Shown one piece after another: positions 26,257 through 35,052 of a DNA stretch of 64,000 bases. Every line of letters begins with the position of its first letter. Position 1 is the stretch's first letter. Under the pieces are notes generated by a model, which saw nothing but the letters and a program-made list of their open reading frames with translations, had not been told where the DNA came from and ran no database searches. The DNA lies in NCBI GenBank assembly GCA_002173095.1, contig NHBK01000009.1, forward strand, positions 310,001 through 374,000, written 5' to 3'. Position numbers and translations under genes: made by a program. Source of the DNA: Hyphomonadaceae bacterium TMED5 (lineage in GTDB: Bacteria; Pseudomonadota; Alphaproteobacteria; Caulobacterales; Hyphomonadaceae).

Positions 26257-28605
26257 GTGTTTGAACGTTGGTTAGCATCCATTTCGCTGACATGGAAAAT
26301 GGTTCTGGCTGCGGCTTTGCCAATTGTAGGGCTGATTTTTTTCTCGGCGACCTATTCCGTGACCCAATGGCAGTCTGCTGAGCATATGCGGAAAACGGTC
26401 GAACTGACCGCATTTTCGCGTACGGTAAGTGAGCTTGTCCACGAGCTGCAGGTCGAACGCGGCCGAACGGCAGGCTTCATCGGATCAGGCAAAGCCTCTG
26501 GTCCGCAATCCAGCCTTGAAGCACAGCGTCGGGTTACTGATGAAGTTCTGGCGCGATTTAACAGCGCCATGACAGAGTTCAGCGACCAGTTCTCAACCGC
26601 GGAGCAGCGCGGGCATCTGGCGGCTGCCGTGTCCGATCTGGCCGGCCTGACAGCACATCGCAGCAATGTAACCTCGCGCATTGAAACCGTTCCGGAAGCC
26701 GTGGGTCCTTATACACGTATGATCACGGACCTTATCACGCTGATTGCCGATGAAAGCGCCAATGTAGGCGATGCAGAATTGTCCTCTCCTTTCATGGCTC
26801 TGTTGTCGCTTACGCAGGCGAAAGAAGCATCCGGTCTGGAGCGCGCTCAGGGTAATGCTGTACTCTCATCCGGGCGTATGACGCCGCAACTTCACACTGC
26901 TCTTGTCTCTCTTTCGAGCCTGCAGAGAGATCTGTTTGAACAATTTGAGCAGGTCGCAGACGCTGAATGGACCGCTCGTCTTGAGGCGGTCGAGAGCGGT
27001 GAGGCGGCTGCGTTTGTTTCTGAAACTCGCACACAGTTGTTAAGTGCAGGCTATGGTGGGGCGCTGCCGCAAGTGGAAGCAGAAACCTGGTTTACGATGA
27101 CCACAGAACGCATCAACCAGCTCATGGAAGTTGAACATGACCTCACCACCCATATTGAGGAGATCGCGGCTACAAAACAATCCGCTGTTCAGATGGGTGT
27201 ATGGATTATTGTGGCGCTATCCATTCTGATCACGCTGCTGACAATCGCTGCGTCCTATGTGCTGATTATGAATATCGTTGCGCCGCTCACGGCCATTACA
27301 GGCTCTCTGGAGAAGCTCTCTAAAGGCGAAACTGACCTTGATATCGAAGGCACAGATCGCGGCGATGAGATTGGTGTTCTCGCCCGGGCTGCACATGAAT
27401 TCATGGGCATGACACAGCAACGTGAGATTCTCGTTCGTCAGAATGCACAGAACGAGCATGATGCGCTCGTCGACCGGCGCCGTGTACTTGATACCATGGC
27501 CAAGGAAGTTGAGGGCGCGACTTATTCTGCGGTGTCGAAAATTGTTCGGTCTGCTGAAGAGCTGGCGCACAATTCTGAAGATATGCGCCGACAGCTGGAA
27601 TCTGCGAATGAAAATGCGAAGAACGCAAATTCTGCGACCAGTGAATCGCTGGAGGGCACACAGCGCGCATCCGATCTGGCGGCTGAACTTAATGCGGCTA
27701 TCGCGGAAGTTGCTGAAAGCATTATGCGTGGTGACAAGCTGGCGCGCGATTCCGTTCAACTGGCTGTCGATTCTCGTTCAACTGTTGAAGAGCTTGATGA
27801 GGCGACCCAGCAGATTGGTGACTTCGTGCGCGTTATCACCGAGCTGGCGGAACAGACGAACCTGCTAGCCCTGAACGCCACAATTGAATCTGCGCGGGCG
27901 GGTGAGCATGGCAAAGGTTTTGCTGTCGTGGCGTCCGAAATCAAACAATTGGCTGCACAGACCAACTTGTCTGCAACTCAGATTACTGAGCGTGTCAGCA
28001 AAATTCAGTCCTCCACCAAAACGGCGGTTGATGCGATCGGGCGGATTTCCGAATCCATCGAAAATCTGGGGGGTGTGACGTCATCCGTTGCTGCCGCCGT
28101 AGAAGAGCAGCGCGTCTCGACGGACTCATTCACCAGCTTCCTCAACACCAACCGCAATGTGATTGAGCGTGTCGCAAAACAGGTATCTGACCTTGCTGCC
28201 ATTACGATGAAATCGGCTGAAGGTGCGGTCGGCATTACGCGCCGTGTGGAAGAAATGGCGGATGCATCGCGCAATGCGAATGAGGAAATTCCGAAAATCG
28301 TTCAGCGGGCTGTTTCAGCGGCCGACAATCGAAATGCACCGCGCAGCGAAACACACAAGCAGGTCACTCTGAAGAGCGGCGGACGAGAAATACCTGCAAC
28401 CCTCAAAGACGTGTCAATTTCGGGTGCGCGGATTTCCAAGCCAAGTAAGGGCAATATGAAAGTGAAATTGCCGGATGGAATGGGCGAAGTAGACGCTCAT
28501 ACCGCATGGACAAGTGAGATCGAGTCCGGCGTGGAGTTTGAGGAGAAACTTCCTCTGAATATTATGGAGCAATTGATCGCTACAAACAAAAGCGATGTGG
28601 CCTGA
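26257..28605 (+). CDS. Methyl-accepting chemotaxis protein with NIT sensor and PilZ domain
   Basis: The start is GTG at 26257 after TGGAAGA. The 782 residues read: first membrane span (about 8-28), periplasmic nitrate/nitrite-sensing (NIT) domain (ELVHELQVERGRTAGFIGSGK), second span (about 313-338), HAMP, then the cytoplasmic signalling domain with the hairpin tip ELAEQTNLLALNATIESARAGEHGKGFAVVA. A C-terminal PilZ domain (about 690-775) has RNAPR (RxxxR) and DVSISGARI (DxSxxG), the cyclic-di-GMP binding motifs. The receptor should couple a periplasmic signal and cyclic-di-GMP to CheA. It is a monocistronic gene closed by a strong terminator. Confidence 0.9.
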   Translation: MFERWLASISLTWKMVLAAALPIVGLIFFSATYSVTQWQSAEHMRKTVELTAFSRTVSELVHELQVERGRTAGFIGSGKASGPQSSLEAQRRVTDEVLARFNSAMTEFSDQFSTAEQRGHLAAAVSDLAGLTAHRSNVTSRIETVPEAVGPYTRMITDLITLIADESANVGDAELSSPFMALLSLTQAKEASGLERAQGNAVLSSGRMTPQLHTALVSLSSLQRDLFEQFEQVADAEWTARLEAVESGEAAAFVSETRTQLLSAGYGGALPQVEAETWFTMTTERINQLMEVEHDLTTHIEEIAATKQSAVQMGVWIIVALSILITLLTIAASYVLIMNIVAPLTAITGSLEKLSKGETDLDIEGTDRGDEIGVLARAAHEFMGMTQQREILVRQNAQNEHDALVDRRRVLDTMAKEVEGATYSAVSKIVRSAEELAHNSEDMRRQLESANENAKNANSATSESLEGTQRASDLAAELNAAIAEVAESIMRGDKLARDSVQLAVDSRSTVEELDEATQQIGDFVRVITELAEQTNLLALNATIESARAGEHGKGFAVVASEIKQLAAQTNLSATQITERVSKIQSSTKTAVDAIGRISESIENLGGVTSSVAAAVEEQRVSTDSFTSFLNTNRNVIERVAKQVSDLAAITMKSAEGAVGITRRVEEMADASRNANEEIPKIVQRAVSAADNRNAPRSETHKQVTLKSGGREIPATLKDVSISGARISKPSKGNMKVKLPDGMGEVDAHTAWTSEIESGVEFEEKLPLNIMEQLIATNKSDVA

Positions 28606-28625
28606 GGGCTGACCAGATCCAACGT

Positions 28626-28652
28626 AAAACGGGGCTCAGTGAGCCCCGTTTT
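28626..28652. terminator. Bidirectional terminator between the chemoreceptor and sodC
   Basis: AAAACGGGGCTC and GAGCCCCGTTTT form a perfect twelve-pair stem with a three-base loop, followed by further T on the plus strand; the genes are convergent. Confidence 0.88.
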
Positions 28653-28673
28653 TTTGTGCAATGAAACGCCTGT

Positions 28674-29270
28674 TTAGTTTACGACACCGCAGGCCACGCG
28701 AGGGCCCGCGCCGCCAATTGGCTGGCTCATATGGTCATCTTCCATAGCGTGAATGATGATCGCGCCGCCGTCTTCATTGATCAGCTCTGCACCAGTGGTG
28801 AGTGAGGTGAACGCCTCATATCCGGCTGACCCATCCGCTGCGACCCAGATGTTTGGAATATCGCCGCCTTCAGGGCCTGCAGGGTTCAGAAGGCCGTGAC
28901 CGCCTTCAATCTTACCGACATGGCCACCTGAGTTTGTGAATGTTCCGACGTCGGAACAATCGCCAACCTGGTGCATGTGAAGGCCGTGCCAGCCTGGCTC
29001 AAGAGAACCCGGCTCTACTGTGATGCGCAGAAGAAGTCCGTTCGGACCTTCAATAATATTGATGTCGCCAATTTCGCTGCCTTCGCTGCCAATCAGCGTG
29101 CCGCCAGCATTCATCATGCTCGGAATGCTTTCTGTTGTTTCAGGAAGCGCGGTCTCGGTCACTTCCGGTGTCGGCTCCGGAGCAGGCTCAGCTTCCTGCG
29201 TTTCGGCAGGGGAACAGGCAGCAAACAGAATTGCAGTTGAAAGTGCGGTTGCAGATAGAACTAAGCGCAT
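28674..29270 (-). CDS. sodC: Cu/Zn superoxide dismutase lipoprotein
   Basis: A 198-residue protein with a lipoprotein signal (LFAACS), a Glu/Pro/Thr linker (residues 22-50) and the SodC fold. Copper ligands are visible in HGLHMHQVGDC and IIIHAMEDDH, and the bridging His in SGGHVG. The terminal GGAGPRVACGVV is the family signature, with the two Cys forming the conserved disulfide. At the zinc site one His is replaced: GPEGGDIPN stands where many enzymes have GPHAGDLPN. It dismutates superoxide in the periplasm. AAAGGGA precedes the ATG. Confidence 0.9.
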   Translation of the reverse strand: MRLVLSATALSTAILFAACSPAETQEAEPAPEPTPEVTETALPETTESIPSMMNAGGTLIGSEGSEIGDINIIEGPNGLLLRITVEPGSLEPGWHGLHMHQVGDCSDVGTFTNSGGHVGKIEGGHGLLNPAGPEGGDIPNIWVAADGSAGYEAFTSLTTGAELINEDGGAIIIHAMEDDHMSQPIGGAGPRVACGVVN

Positions 29271-29356
29271 GAGAAATCCCTTTTTCTGGCCAACGCAGTC
29301 TATCCACGATTGTTCCCGTTTTGCACGTAAATCCGGGAGAAATCGTCTATACGGCG

Positions 29357-30412
29357 TTACATCGCCCTGAGTTTAGCGATGAGTTCAGCCATGTCGTCTG
29401 GCGGGGGCTGTTCAAAGTGCAGCGCTTCGCCGGTGACGGGGTGATCAAACCCCAGAATATAGGCGTGCAGGGCCTGACGACGGAATGCGCGGGCTGCTGA
29501 GGTTGCCTCAATAAAGGCCTCACCTTCGCCAAAGGCTTTAATGCCTTTATGCTTGCCATAGACCGGGTCGCCGATAACCGGCGCGCCGATATGAGCCATG
29601 TGCACGCGGATCTGATGGGTGCGCCCTGTTTCGAGGCGACATTCGACCATGGCTGCAGCAGGCAGCCCGGATTTCTCATCCAGCTGACCAAAGCCTTCCA
29701 GCGTCGTGTAATTGGTAATGGCGTGCTTGCCTCTTTCGACATAGCCATCGCCGTCTGGTTCGTGCCAGTCGGCAGAAGCAGAACGCTGGCTCTCGCGGAC
29801 GACTTCCATTTTCTTGCGATCAGATGATGACCGGTCAATGCGGGTCTCAATGCGGCCAATCAGGGGGCGCGGGGCGCCGCGTGTGATGGCAAGATAGCGC
29901 CGATCCATATCGTGGGCCTGAAAACGCGCAACCAGCCCTGTGTGAGCGACTTCCGATTTAGCCACCACCATGACACCGGAGGTGTCTTTGTCCAATCGGT
30001 GCACAATGCCGGGGCGTGCCACGCCGCCAATGCCAGAAAGGCTGTCACCACAATGATGTAACAGCGCGTTGACCAGAGTGCCGGACCATGCGCCCGGTGC
30101 GGGGTGGACCACCATACCGCACGGTTTTGCGATGACGATCAGATGCTCGTCTTCGAACAGCACATCCAGCGGAATGTCTTCGGCTTCCGGTGTGGCCGGC
30201 TCCGGGTCGGGCAGGGTGAGGGTGTAGCTCTCGCCTGCGCTGACTTTGAATTTCGGGTCGATTTTTGCACCATTGGCAGGTTCGACCTGACCATCATCGA
30301 TCAGGCCCTTCAGACGGGAGCGGGACAGCTCAGGCACCTGACTCGCTAGCCAGCGATCAAGCCGCGTTCCGGCATCTGTCTCTTCAACGGTGAATGTATG
30401 TGTGGATGGCAT
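29357..30412 (-). CDS. rluD: RluD-like 23S rRNA pseudouridine synthase
   Basis: A 351-residue RluA-family enzyme. The N-terminal S4 RNA-binding domain (RLDRWLASQVPELSRSRLKGLIDDG) is followed by the catalytic domain with HRLDKDTSGVMVVAKS, whose Asp is the nucleophile, and GRTHQIRVHMAHIGAPVIGDPVYG. Length and S4 domain fit RluD/RluC types, which modify 23S rRNA helix 69 or others. The start codon lies inside the right arm of the 12-pair inverted repeat at 30408-30436, and no clear Shine-Dalgarno is present. Confidence 0.88.
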   Translation of the reverse strand: MPSTHTFTVEETDAGTRLDRWLASQVPELSRSRLKGLIDDGQVEPANGAKIDPKFKVSAGESYTLTLPDPEPATPEAEDIPLDVLFEDEHLIVIAKPCGMVVHPAPGAWSGTLVNALLHHCGDSLSGIGGVARPGIVHRLDKDTSGVMVVAKSEVAHTGLVARFQAHDMDRRYLAITRGAPRPLIGRIETRIDRSSSDRKKMEVVRESQRSASADWHEPDGDGYVERGKHAITNYTTLEGFGQLDEKSGLPAAAMVECRLETGRTHQIRVHMAHIGAPVIGDPVYGKHKGIKAFGEGEAFIEATSAARAFRRQALHAYILGFDHPVTGEALHFEQPPPDDMAELIAKLRAM

Positions 30413-30436
30413 TTCTGCGGTTTACGCAGAAATGCC
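30408..30436 (-). promoter_or_regulatory. Perfect 12-bp inverted repeat overlapping the rluD start codon
   Basis: GGCATTTCTGCG and CGCAGAAATGCC are perfect complements around a five-base loop. In the minus-strand mRNA the AUG of the pseudouridine synthase is paired in the 3' arm, and no T-run follows, so it is not a standard terminator. It lies 16 bases after the TetR gene stop at 30453. Confidence 0.6.
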
Positions 30437-30452
30437 GCGTTTGGAAACAGAT

Positions 30453-31076
30453 TTAGCTCTGAAGGTGGTCCAGCGTGCCCGTGACAGCGCGCATCAGTGA
30501 CGTCTCAGAGAATGGTGAGCGCATAACAACGACGCGATTCCAGAACGGTCCGAACAGAATGTCGAACACCATGTCGACATCATAATCCCGGCGGACTTTC
30601 TTCTTTGCTGCTGCGCTCGCCAGAATTTGCTTCAGCGGCTTGCGGAAATTCAGGTTGAGGTGGTTACGGAAAATTGCACCAGCTTCTTTATCATCTGCTG
30701 CGGCCAGAACCGCGGTTCTGAGAAGTTGCGCGCCCTGACCCGCATTAGCCATTTCTGCCATTGGGTCGACAATGCGGCTCAGTTGTTCTGGCAGCGGAAG
30801 ACTGTCTTCCACGGTTGGGTTCTCCACCACATCCAGAACAGCTTCAACAACCAGACAGGCAGGGGTCGCCCACCATTCTGCAATGCATTGTTCTGTCGCT
30901 TTGGCTTTGTTCAGAACGCGCGCGAGGTCAAACTCGCGCCAGCCTGAATGAGCAATCTCATCGCGGGCAGCTGCCATCACAGCGTTGCGGGACGCTCGTC
31001 CACGGAAAACTTTTTCTTCTGAAAAACGTGGTGAGAAATCTACAACGGGGGAAGTTTCGGCGGCTGCGGTCAACAT
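30453..31076 (-). CDS. TetR/AcrR-family transcriptional regulator
   Basis: The start is the ATG at 31076 (MLTAAAETSPVVDF); the longer frame to 31325 reads through untypical sequence. The 207 residues begin with a TetR-like N-terminal domain (SRNAVMAAARDEIAHSGWREFDLARVLNKAKATEQCIAEWWAT), which is a divergent helix-turn-helix, followed by an all-helical ligand domain of the TetR_C type (FDILFGPFWNRVVVM). The ligand and targets are unknown. It is followed by rluD on the same strand, 40 bases on, with a hairpin between. Confidence 0.7.
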   Translation of the reverse strand: MLTAAAETSPVVDFSPRFSEEKVFRGRASRNAVMAAARDEIAHSGWREFDLARVLNKAKATEQCIAEWWATPACLVVEAVLDVVENPTVEDSLPLPEQLSRIVDPMAEMANAGQGAQLLRTAVLAAADDKEAGAIFRNHLNLNFRKPLKQILASAAAKKKVRRDYDVDMVFDILFGPFWNRVVVMRSPFSETSLMRAVTGTLDHLQS

Positions 31077-31379
31077 GGTTTCTGGTCTCGTAAATGTTAT
31101 GGTTGCGCAGAAGCTGATCTGCACAATGGTAACTGCTGAGACCCCATATCTGGTTCCCTCGCATGGTTGAAATTTTTCCCGATTTTCGCCCAAACTCGGC
31201 CCAATTTCAGTTTCGAATAAGAAAAATACCAAATAAAACAGAGTTCTTATTGGGTGTGTATTTTTCACACACTGGTCGTGATTACAGCGAATACTGAAAC
31301 GGGGGCGTGGATGCAGGCGCCACATTTTCGCCTAAATTGGTAAGTAAACGCTTACAAACTTAGTTTTGAGGATGCAGTC
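31077..31379. other. 303-base intergenic region with an inverted repeat
   Basis: The gap lies between the divergent TetR gene and the zinc-ribbon membrane protein gene. The only structure I see is GTAAG-TAAACG-CTTAC (31340-31355), an imperfect eight-base inverted repeat when flanks are included, 25 bases before the plus-strand ATG. It could be an operator. The rest is AT-richer than the surrounding genes. Confidence 0.3.
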
Positions 31380-32477
31380 ATGAGCCAGCCCATTCGCCGC
31401 CCGCAACGCGTTTACAGCGTGGTTATGTGGATACTTTCTTTCGTATTTGCCGCCTGCCTGATCGGCCTTGGCAGTCTTGTTATTCGTGACCTGCCGCGGG
31501 TGGAGACCCATCGCAGCCTGGACAGTTTTGCTGATCACGCCGCCCTGGAGCAGGCGCGTGGAGAGGCGGATGAATTGCGTCTGGAAATCTCGGACCTCCG
31601 CCGATTGCAAGAAGACGAACGCACTGACCTGCGCGCAGCACAGAATGACTATGAAGTCGCCCTGGAAAACCACTCTGTCTGGCTGGCCAACCGGGTGGTT
31701 ACCGAGGCCGATGAACAAAACCCAGAAATTATCGCACGAACCGAAATGCTTGAGGCGCGCCGTGACGCCGTACGTGCGGCGCAGGCTGAACTGGATGCTG
31801 TTGGACTGTCCATAACGCAGATTGAGCGGGCTCAATCTGACGTGTCTGCCGAGCTTTCGGAGCTGAGAGCGGCGGCGCGGCCTGAATACGAGGCTTATCG
31901 GCAAGGGGTGCAAATGCGCGTCTTCCTCCTGCGTCTGGCCGTGACATTGCCTCTGCTCATCATATCCGGTGTGTTGCTGGCGCGCTTCCGTCAGAGCAAT
32001 TACTGGCCTCTTTGCCGGGGCTTTGTCATCGCCTCTGCCTTTGCCTTCTTTGTGGAGCTTGTGCCTTATTTGCCAAGCTATGGCGGCTATGTGCGCTATG
32101 GTGTGGGGATTGTGCTCATACTGATTGCCGGGCATTTTATTATCCGCGCCATGATGCGGTATCTGGAACGACAGAAAGTGGCAGAAGCCCGTTCAGAGAT
32201 TGAACGTCGCAAATCCATTGAGAACGATGTCGCGCTCAAAAAGCTTGAGGCGGGTACATGCCCTGGCTGTGATCGCCCGGTGGTGACAAAAGACGGTGTT
32301 CAAACTGACTTCTGTGCGCATTGCGGCATGAAGCTGAACGAGGATTGCGCCGGATGCGGAACGCATAAGATCGCTTTCCATAACTTCTGTCTGGCGTGTG
32401 GTCATGACTGCCGGGACCAAGCTGACCCTGCTTCAAACGGCGCGCCGGATGATCATGGCTTGCCTGTGCCTGTCTGA
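31380..32477 (+). CDS. Membrane protein with periplasmic coiled coil and C-terminal double zinc ribbon
   Basis: A 365-residue protein with GAGGA before the ATG. The first membrane span (residues 12-37) is followed by a long charged coiled coil (about 55-175), three more hydrophobic spans (about 180-265), a short helix rich in Arg/Glu, and a cytoplasmic zinc-ribbon pair: CPGC...CAHC and CAGC...CLAC (about 298-345). The tail is Asp/Pro-rich. I do not recognise a named family. Zinc binding is inferred from the four CxxC knuckles. Confidence 0.7.
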   Translation: MSQPIRRPQRVYSVVMWILSFVFAACLIGLGSLVIRDLPRVETHRSLDSFADHAALEQARGEADELRLEISDLRRLQEDERTDLRAAQNDYEVALENHSVWLANRVVTEADEQNPEIIARTEMLEARRDAVRAAQAELDAVGLSITQIERAQSDVSAELSELRAAARPEYEAYRQGVQMRVFLLRLAVTLPLLIISGVLLARFRQSNYWPLCRGFVIASAFAFFVELVPYLPSYGGYVRYGVGIVLILIAGHFIIRAMMRYLERQKVAEARSEIERRKSIENDVALKKLEAGTCPGCDRPVVTKDGVQTDFCAHCGMKLNEDCAGCGTHKIAFHNFCLACGHDCRDQADPASNGAPDDHGLPVPV

Positions 32478-32562
32478 TCGTGTGTTTTTGCTCTCCCGGT
32501 CTGTCATAACTTCGTCGTGGAACTGACCTAAGACAACCGGGAAACTGGACTGGGAGAGCCTC

Positions 32563-34338
32563 ATGGATATTTCGCGCCGCCGTGCACTTGGACTGATCGG
32601 ACTTGGTGGAGGCGTCGGCCTTACCAGTTGTGCGAGTGGAGCTTCTTCTGGCTTTAGCCGGTCAGATCTCGAGCGTTATATCAGCACCGTTCCGGTAAGC
32701 TTTGATCATGGCGTGGCATCAGGTGACGCCATGGCGGACCGCATTATCTTCTGGACGCGTGTAACGCCTGCAGAGCCGACAACGACGCCAATTCCTGTAT
32801 TTGTTCAATATTCCAAACGGCTTGAGGCATTCGACGAGCTTGCCGAAGCGCGCATCGATATGAACGACCCATTCGCGTCCACGCAGAACATCGATATTGT
32901 ACAGGATCTGACATCGACCAGTGCGTCACGCGACTACACAGTTAAGGTCGATGCGACCGGTCTTGAGCCAGACACAGTCTATTTCTATCGCTTCGCTGTA
33001 ATGACTGGCACGGGTGTAGTGAATTCGCCGATCGCACGGACGCGCACAATGCCGGCGACAGGTGGTGACCAGCTGCGCGCTGCTGTTGTTTCGTGTTCCA
33101 ACTGGCCGTTCGGATATTTCAACGTCTATAAAGCCATCGCCGAACGAGATGATGTGGATGCTGTCATCCATCTTGGCGACTATTTCTATGAGTATGGCAT
33201 TGATGGATATGGCGGCACAGCCGGTGAGGCCCTTGGCCGCCGCCATGATCCGGTGACAGAGATCGTCACGCTGGAAGACTATCGAACACGCCACGCACAA
33301 TACAAAACCGATGTTGATTTGCAGGCCGCGCACGCCATCGCGCCATGGTTCTGCACATGGGATGACCATGAAAGCACGAATAATTCATATCGTTCCGGCG
33401 CGCAGAACCATAACCCGGAAAACAATGAAGGTGACTGGACCGAGCGTAAACAACGCGCGGTTCAGGCTTATCTGGAATGGATGCCTGTACGTGACCCGGA
33501 GCCGGGCCGCGCGCGGGAAGCGATTTATCGCAAAACCGATTTCGGTGATCTGGCGACGATCTTCATGCTGGAATCCCGCCTGACAGGCCGGTCTGATGAG
33601 ATTTCCTGGTTTAACGAAATCAGTGCCAATACGCCGCCTGCAGAGGTGCCTGGGATCGCTGCCGATGTGATGAACCGGGTGTCTGACCCGTCCCGCACCA
33701 TGCTGGGTGGTTTGCAGGAAACATGGCTCGCTGATGGCATGAAGGCCTCTGTTGAGGGCGGAAAGACATGGCAGCTGCTGGCCAATCAGGTGATCCTGGC
33801 CACGGTGAAGCTGCCAAATCTGCCTGTTGTGCTGACGCCAGAAGAAATTGCGGCCATGCCGGCCGGATATGGTCAGATGCTGATGGGCTTCTCGCCGCTT
33901 GGTCTGCCGTTCAACCTTGATGCATGGGATGGGTTCCCGGCGGCGCGTCAGCGTCTCTACGATGCTGCGCAAGCTGCGGGTGCGAACCTCATCACCATCA
34001 CCGGCGACACGCATACAGCGTGGGCGAATGAATTGAATGATGGTGATGACATGGTGGGCGTAGAGTTTGGCTGTACGTCTGTAACGTCACCGGGCATGGG
34101 CTCCAGCTTCCCGATTGAACGTCTGGGTGAGCTTTATGCGGACGCCAATGAAGATGTCGTCTGGTATGACCCGTTTGGTCATGGGTTTACGCTGCTGACA
34201 CTGACGCCAGAACGCGCCGTGGCAGACTATTATAAAGTCTCCACCATTCGGGAACGTGAGTTCACCACGGATAAAGTCATCTCGTTTGAAACCGTTCTTG
34301 AAGACGGTGAGATGAGTACGCTGCGCCAGATCAGCTGA
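32563..34338 (+). CDS. phoD: PhoD-family alkaline phosphatase/phosphodiesterase
   Basis: A 591-residue protein with GGGAGA before the ATG. The Tat-type signal MDISRRRALGLIGLGGGVGLTSC also carries a Cys that could be lipidated. The N-terminal PhoD domain (FDHGVASGDAMADRIIFWTRVTP) is followed by the metallophosphatase core: SCSNWPFGYFNVYKAIAERDDVDAVIHLGDYFYEYG, TWDDHESTNN and ITGDTHTAW provide the calcium/iron ligands. It releases phosphate from esters outside the cytoplasm. No Pho box was recognised upstream. Confidence 0.9.
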   Translation: MDISRRRALGLIGLGGGVGLTSCASGASSGFSRSDLERYISTVPVSFDHGVASGDAMADRIIFWTRVTPAEPTTTPIPVFVQYSKRLEAFDELAEARIDMNDPFASTQNIDIVQDLTSTSASRDYTVKVDATGLEPDTVYFYRFAVMTGTGVVNSPIARTRTMPATGGDQLRAAVVSCSNWPFGYFNVYKAIAERDDVDAVIHLGDYFYEYGIDGYGGTAGEALGRRHDPVTEIVTLEDYRTRHAQYKTDVDLQAAHAIAPWFCTWDDHESTNNSYRSGAQNHNPENNEGDWTERKQRAVQAYLEWMPVRDPEPGRAREAIYRKTDFGDLATIFMLESRLTGRSDEISWFNEISANTPPAEVPGIAADVMNRVSDPSRTMLGGLQETWLADGMKASVEGGKTWQLLANQVILATVKLPNLPVVLTPEEIAAMPAGYGQMLMGFSPLGLPFNLDAWDGFPAARQRLYDAAQAAGANLITITGDTHTAWANELNDGDDMVGVEFGCTSVTSPGMGSSFPIERLGELYADANEDVVWYDPFGHGFTLLTLTPERAVADYYKVSTIREREFTTDKVISFETVLEDGEMSTLRQIS

Positions 34339-34374
34339 TTGCGCCGCGGCTGAAAAGGCTTTAGGGCGGCGCAA
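34339..34374 (+). promoter_or_regulatory. Inverted repeat ending at the start codon of the RluA-family gene
   Basis: TTGCGCCGC (34339-34347) and GCGGCGCAA (34366-34374) are perfect nine-base complements; the last A is the first base of the ATG, and the AGGG ribosome site abuts the right arm. It lies immediately after the PhoD stop, so it may terminate phoD or mask the next start. Confidence 0.45.
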
Positions 34375-35036
34375 TGTCTGCGCCGCTCATTTATCATCCT
34401 CCGGCAACTGATCCGCTGCCTGTCCTTTATGAGGATGAGGCACTTCTTGTCGTGGACAAGCCTTCGGGGCTTCTGTCTGTGCCGGGGCGGTTAGAGCTGC
34501 ATAAAGACTCTCTGATTCTGAGGCTTCAGACGGTGTATTCGGATGCGCTGACCGTGCATCGACTGGATATGGATACATCCGGCCTGATGATTTACGCCCG
34601 TAGCAAAGAGGTGCATCGCGCGCTCTCTATGGCATTTGAGCGTAAGCAGGTGGAAAAACGCTATCTGGCTCTGGTCTGGGGCCGCGTGGCTCAGGATGAG
34701 GGCGAGGTCGACCTGCCGCTCATCAAGGACTGGCCCAATCGACCGCGCCATATGGTGGATCATGAGAATGGCAAACCATCCAGAACGCTCTGGCGTGTTG
34801 TAGAACGGTTTGAAAACACGACGCTGGTCGAGCTGACGCCTGTCACCGGGCGTACCCATCAACTACGCATTCACATGGCAGAAATTGGCCACGGCATTCT
34901 GGGTGATTGCTGGTATGGCAGCGAAGACAGTATGGCGGCGCATGAGCGGCTTTGTCTTCATGCAAGCCAGCTGAGCTTTGAGCACCCGGCCACAAAAAAG
35001 CGCGTCACCTTTGAAAGCGACGCGCCGTTTCTATAA
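34374..35036 (+). CDS. rluA: RluA-family RNA pseudouridine synthase
   Basis: A 220-residue protein without an S4 domain, the size of RluA. HRLDMDTSGLMIYARSKEVHRALSMAFERKQVEKRYLALV carries the catalytic Asp, and GRTHQLRIHMAEIGHGILGD is the second conserved block. RluA modifies 23S rRNA U746 and several tRNAs at U32. The exact targets here are inferred from length and lack of S4. An inverted repeat overlaps the start. Confidence 0.8.
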   Translation: MSAPLIYHPPATDPLPVLYEDEALLVVDKPSGLLSVPGRLELHKDSLILRLQTVYSDALTVHRLDMDTSGLMIYARSKEVHRALSMAFERKQVEKRYLALVWGRVAQDEGEVDLPLIKDWPNRPRHMVDHENGKPSRTLWRVVERFENTTLVELTPVTGRTHQLRIHMAEIGHGILGDCWYGSEDSMAAHERLCLHASQLSFEHPATKKRVTFESDAPFL

Positions 35037-35052
35037 CCTGTGCGACAAGGCG

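Noticed and set aside
26009-26413. A 134-codon minus-strand frame in the rpoH-chemoreceptor gap
   Set aside because: It overlaps the chemoreceptor start and has a low-complexity mixed composition with no ribosome site.
31332-32135. A 267-codon minus-strand frame opposite the zinc-ribbon gene
   Set aside because: The plus-strand gene has a good ribosome site, membrane topology and zinc knuckles; the antisense product has none.
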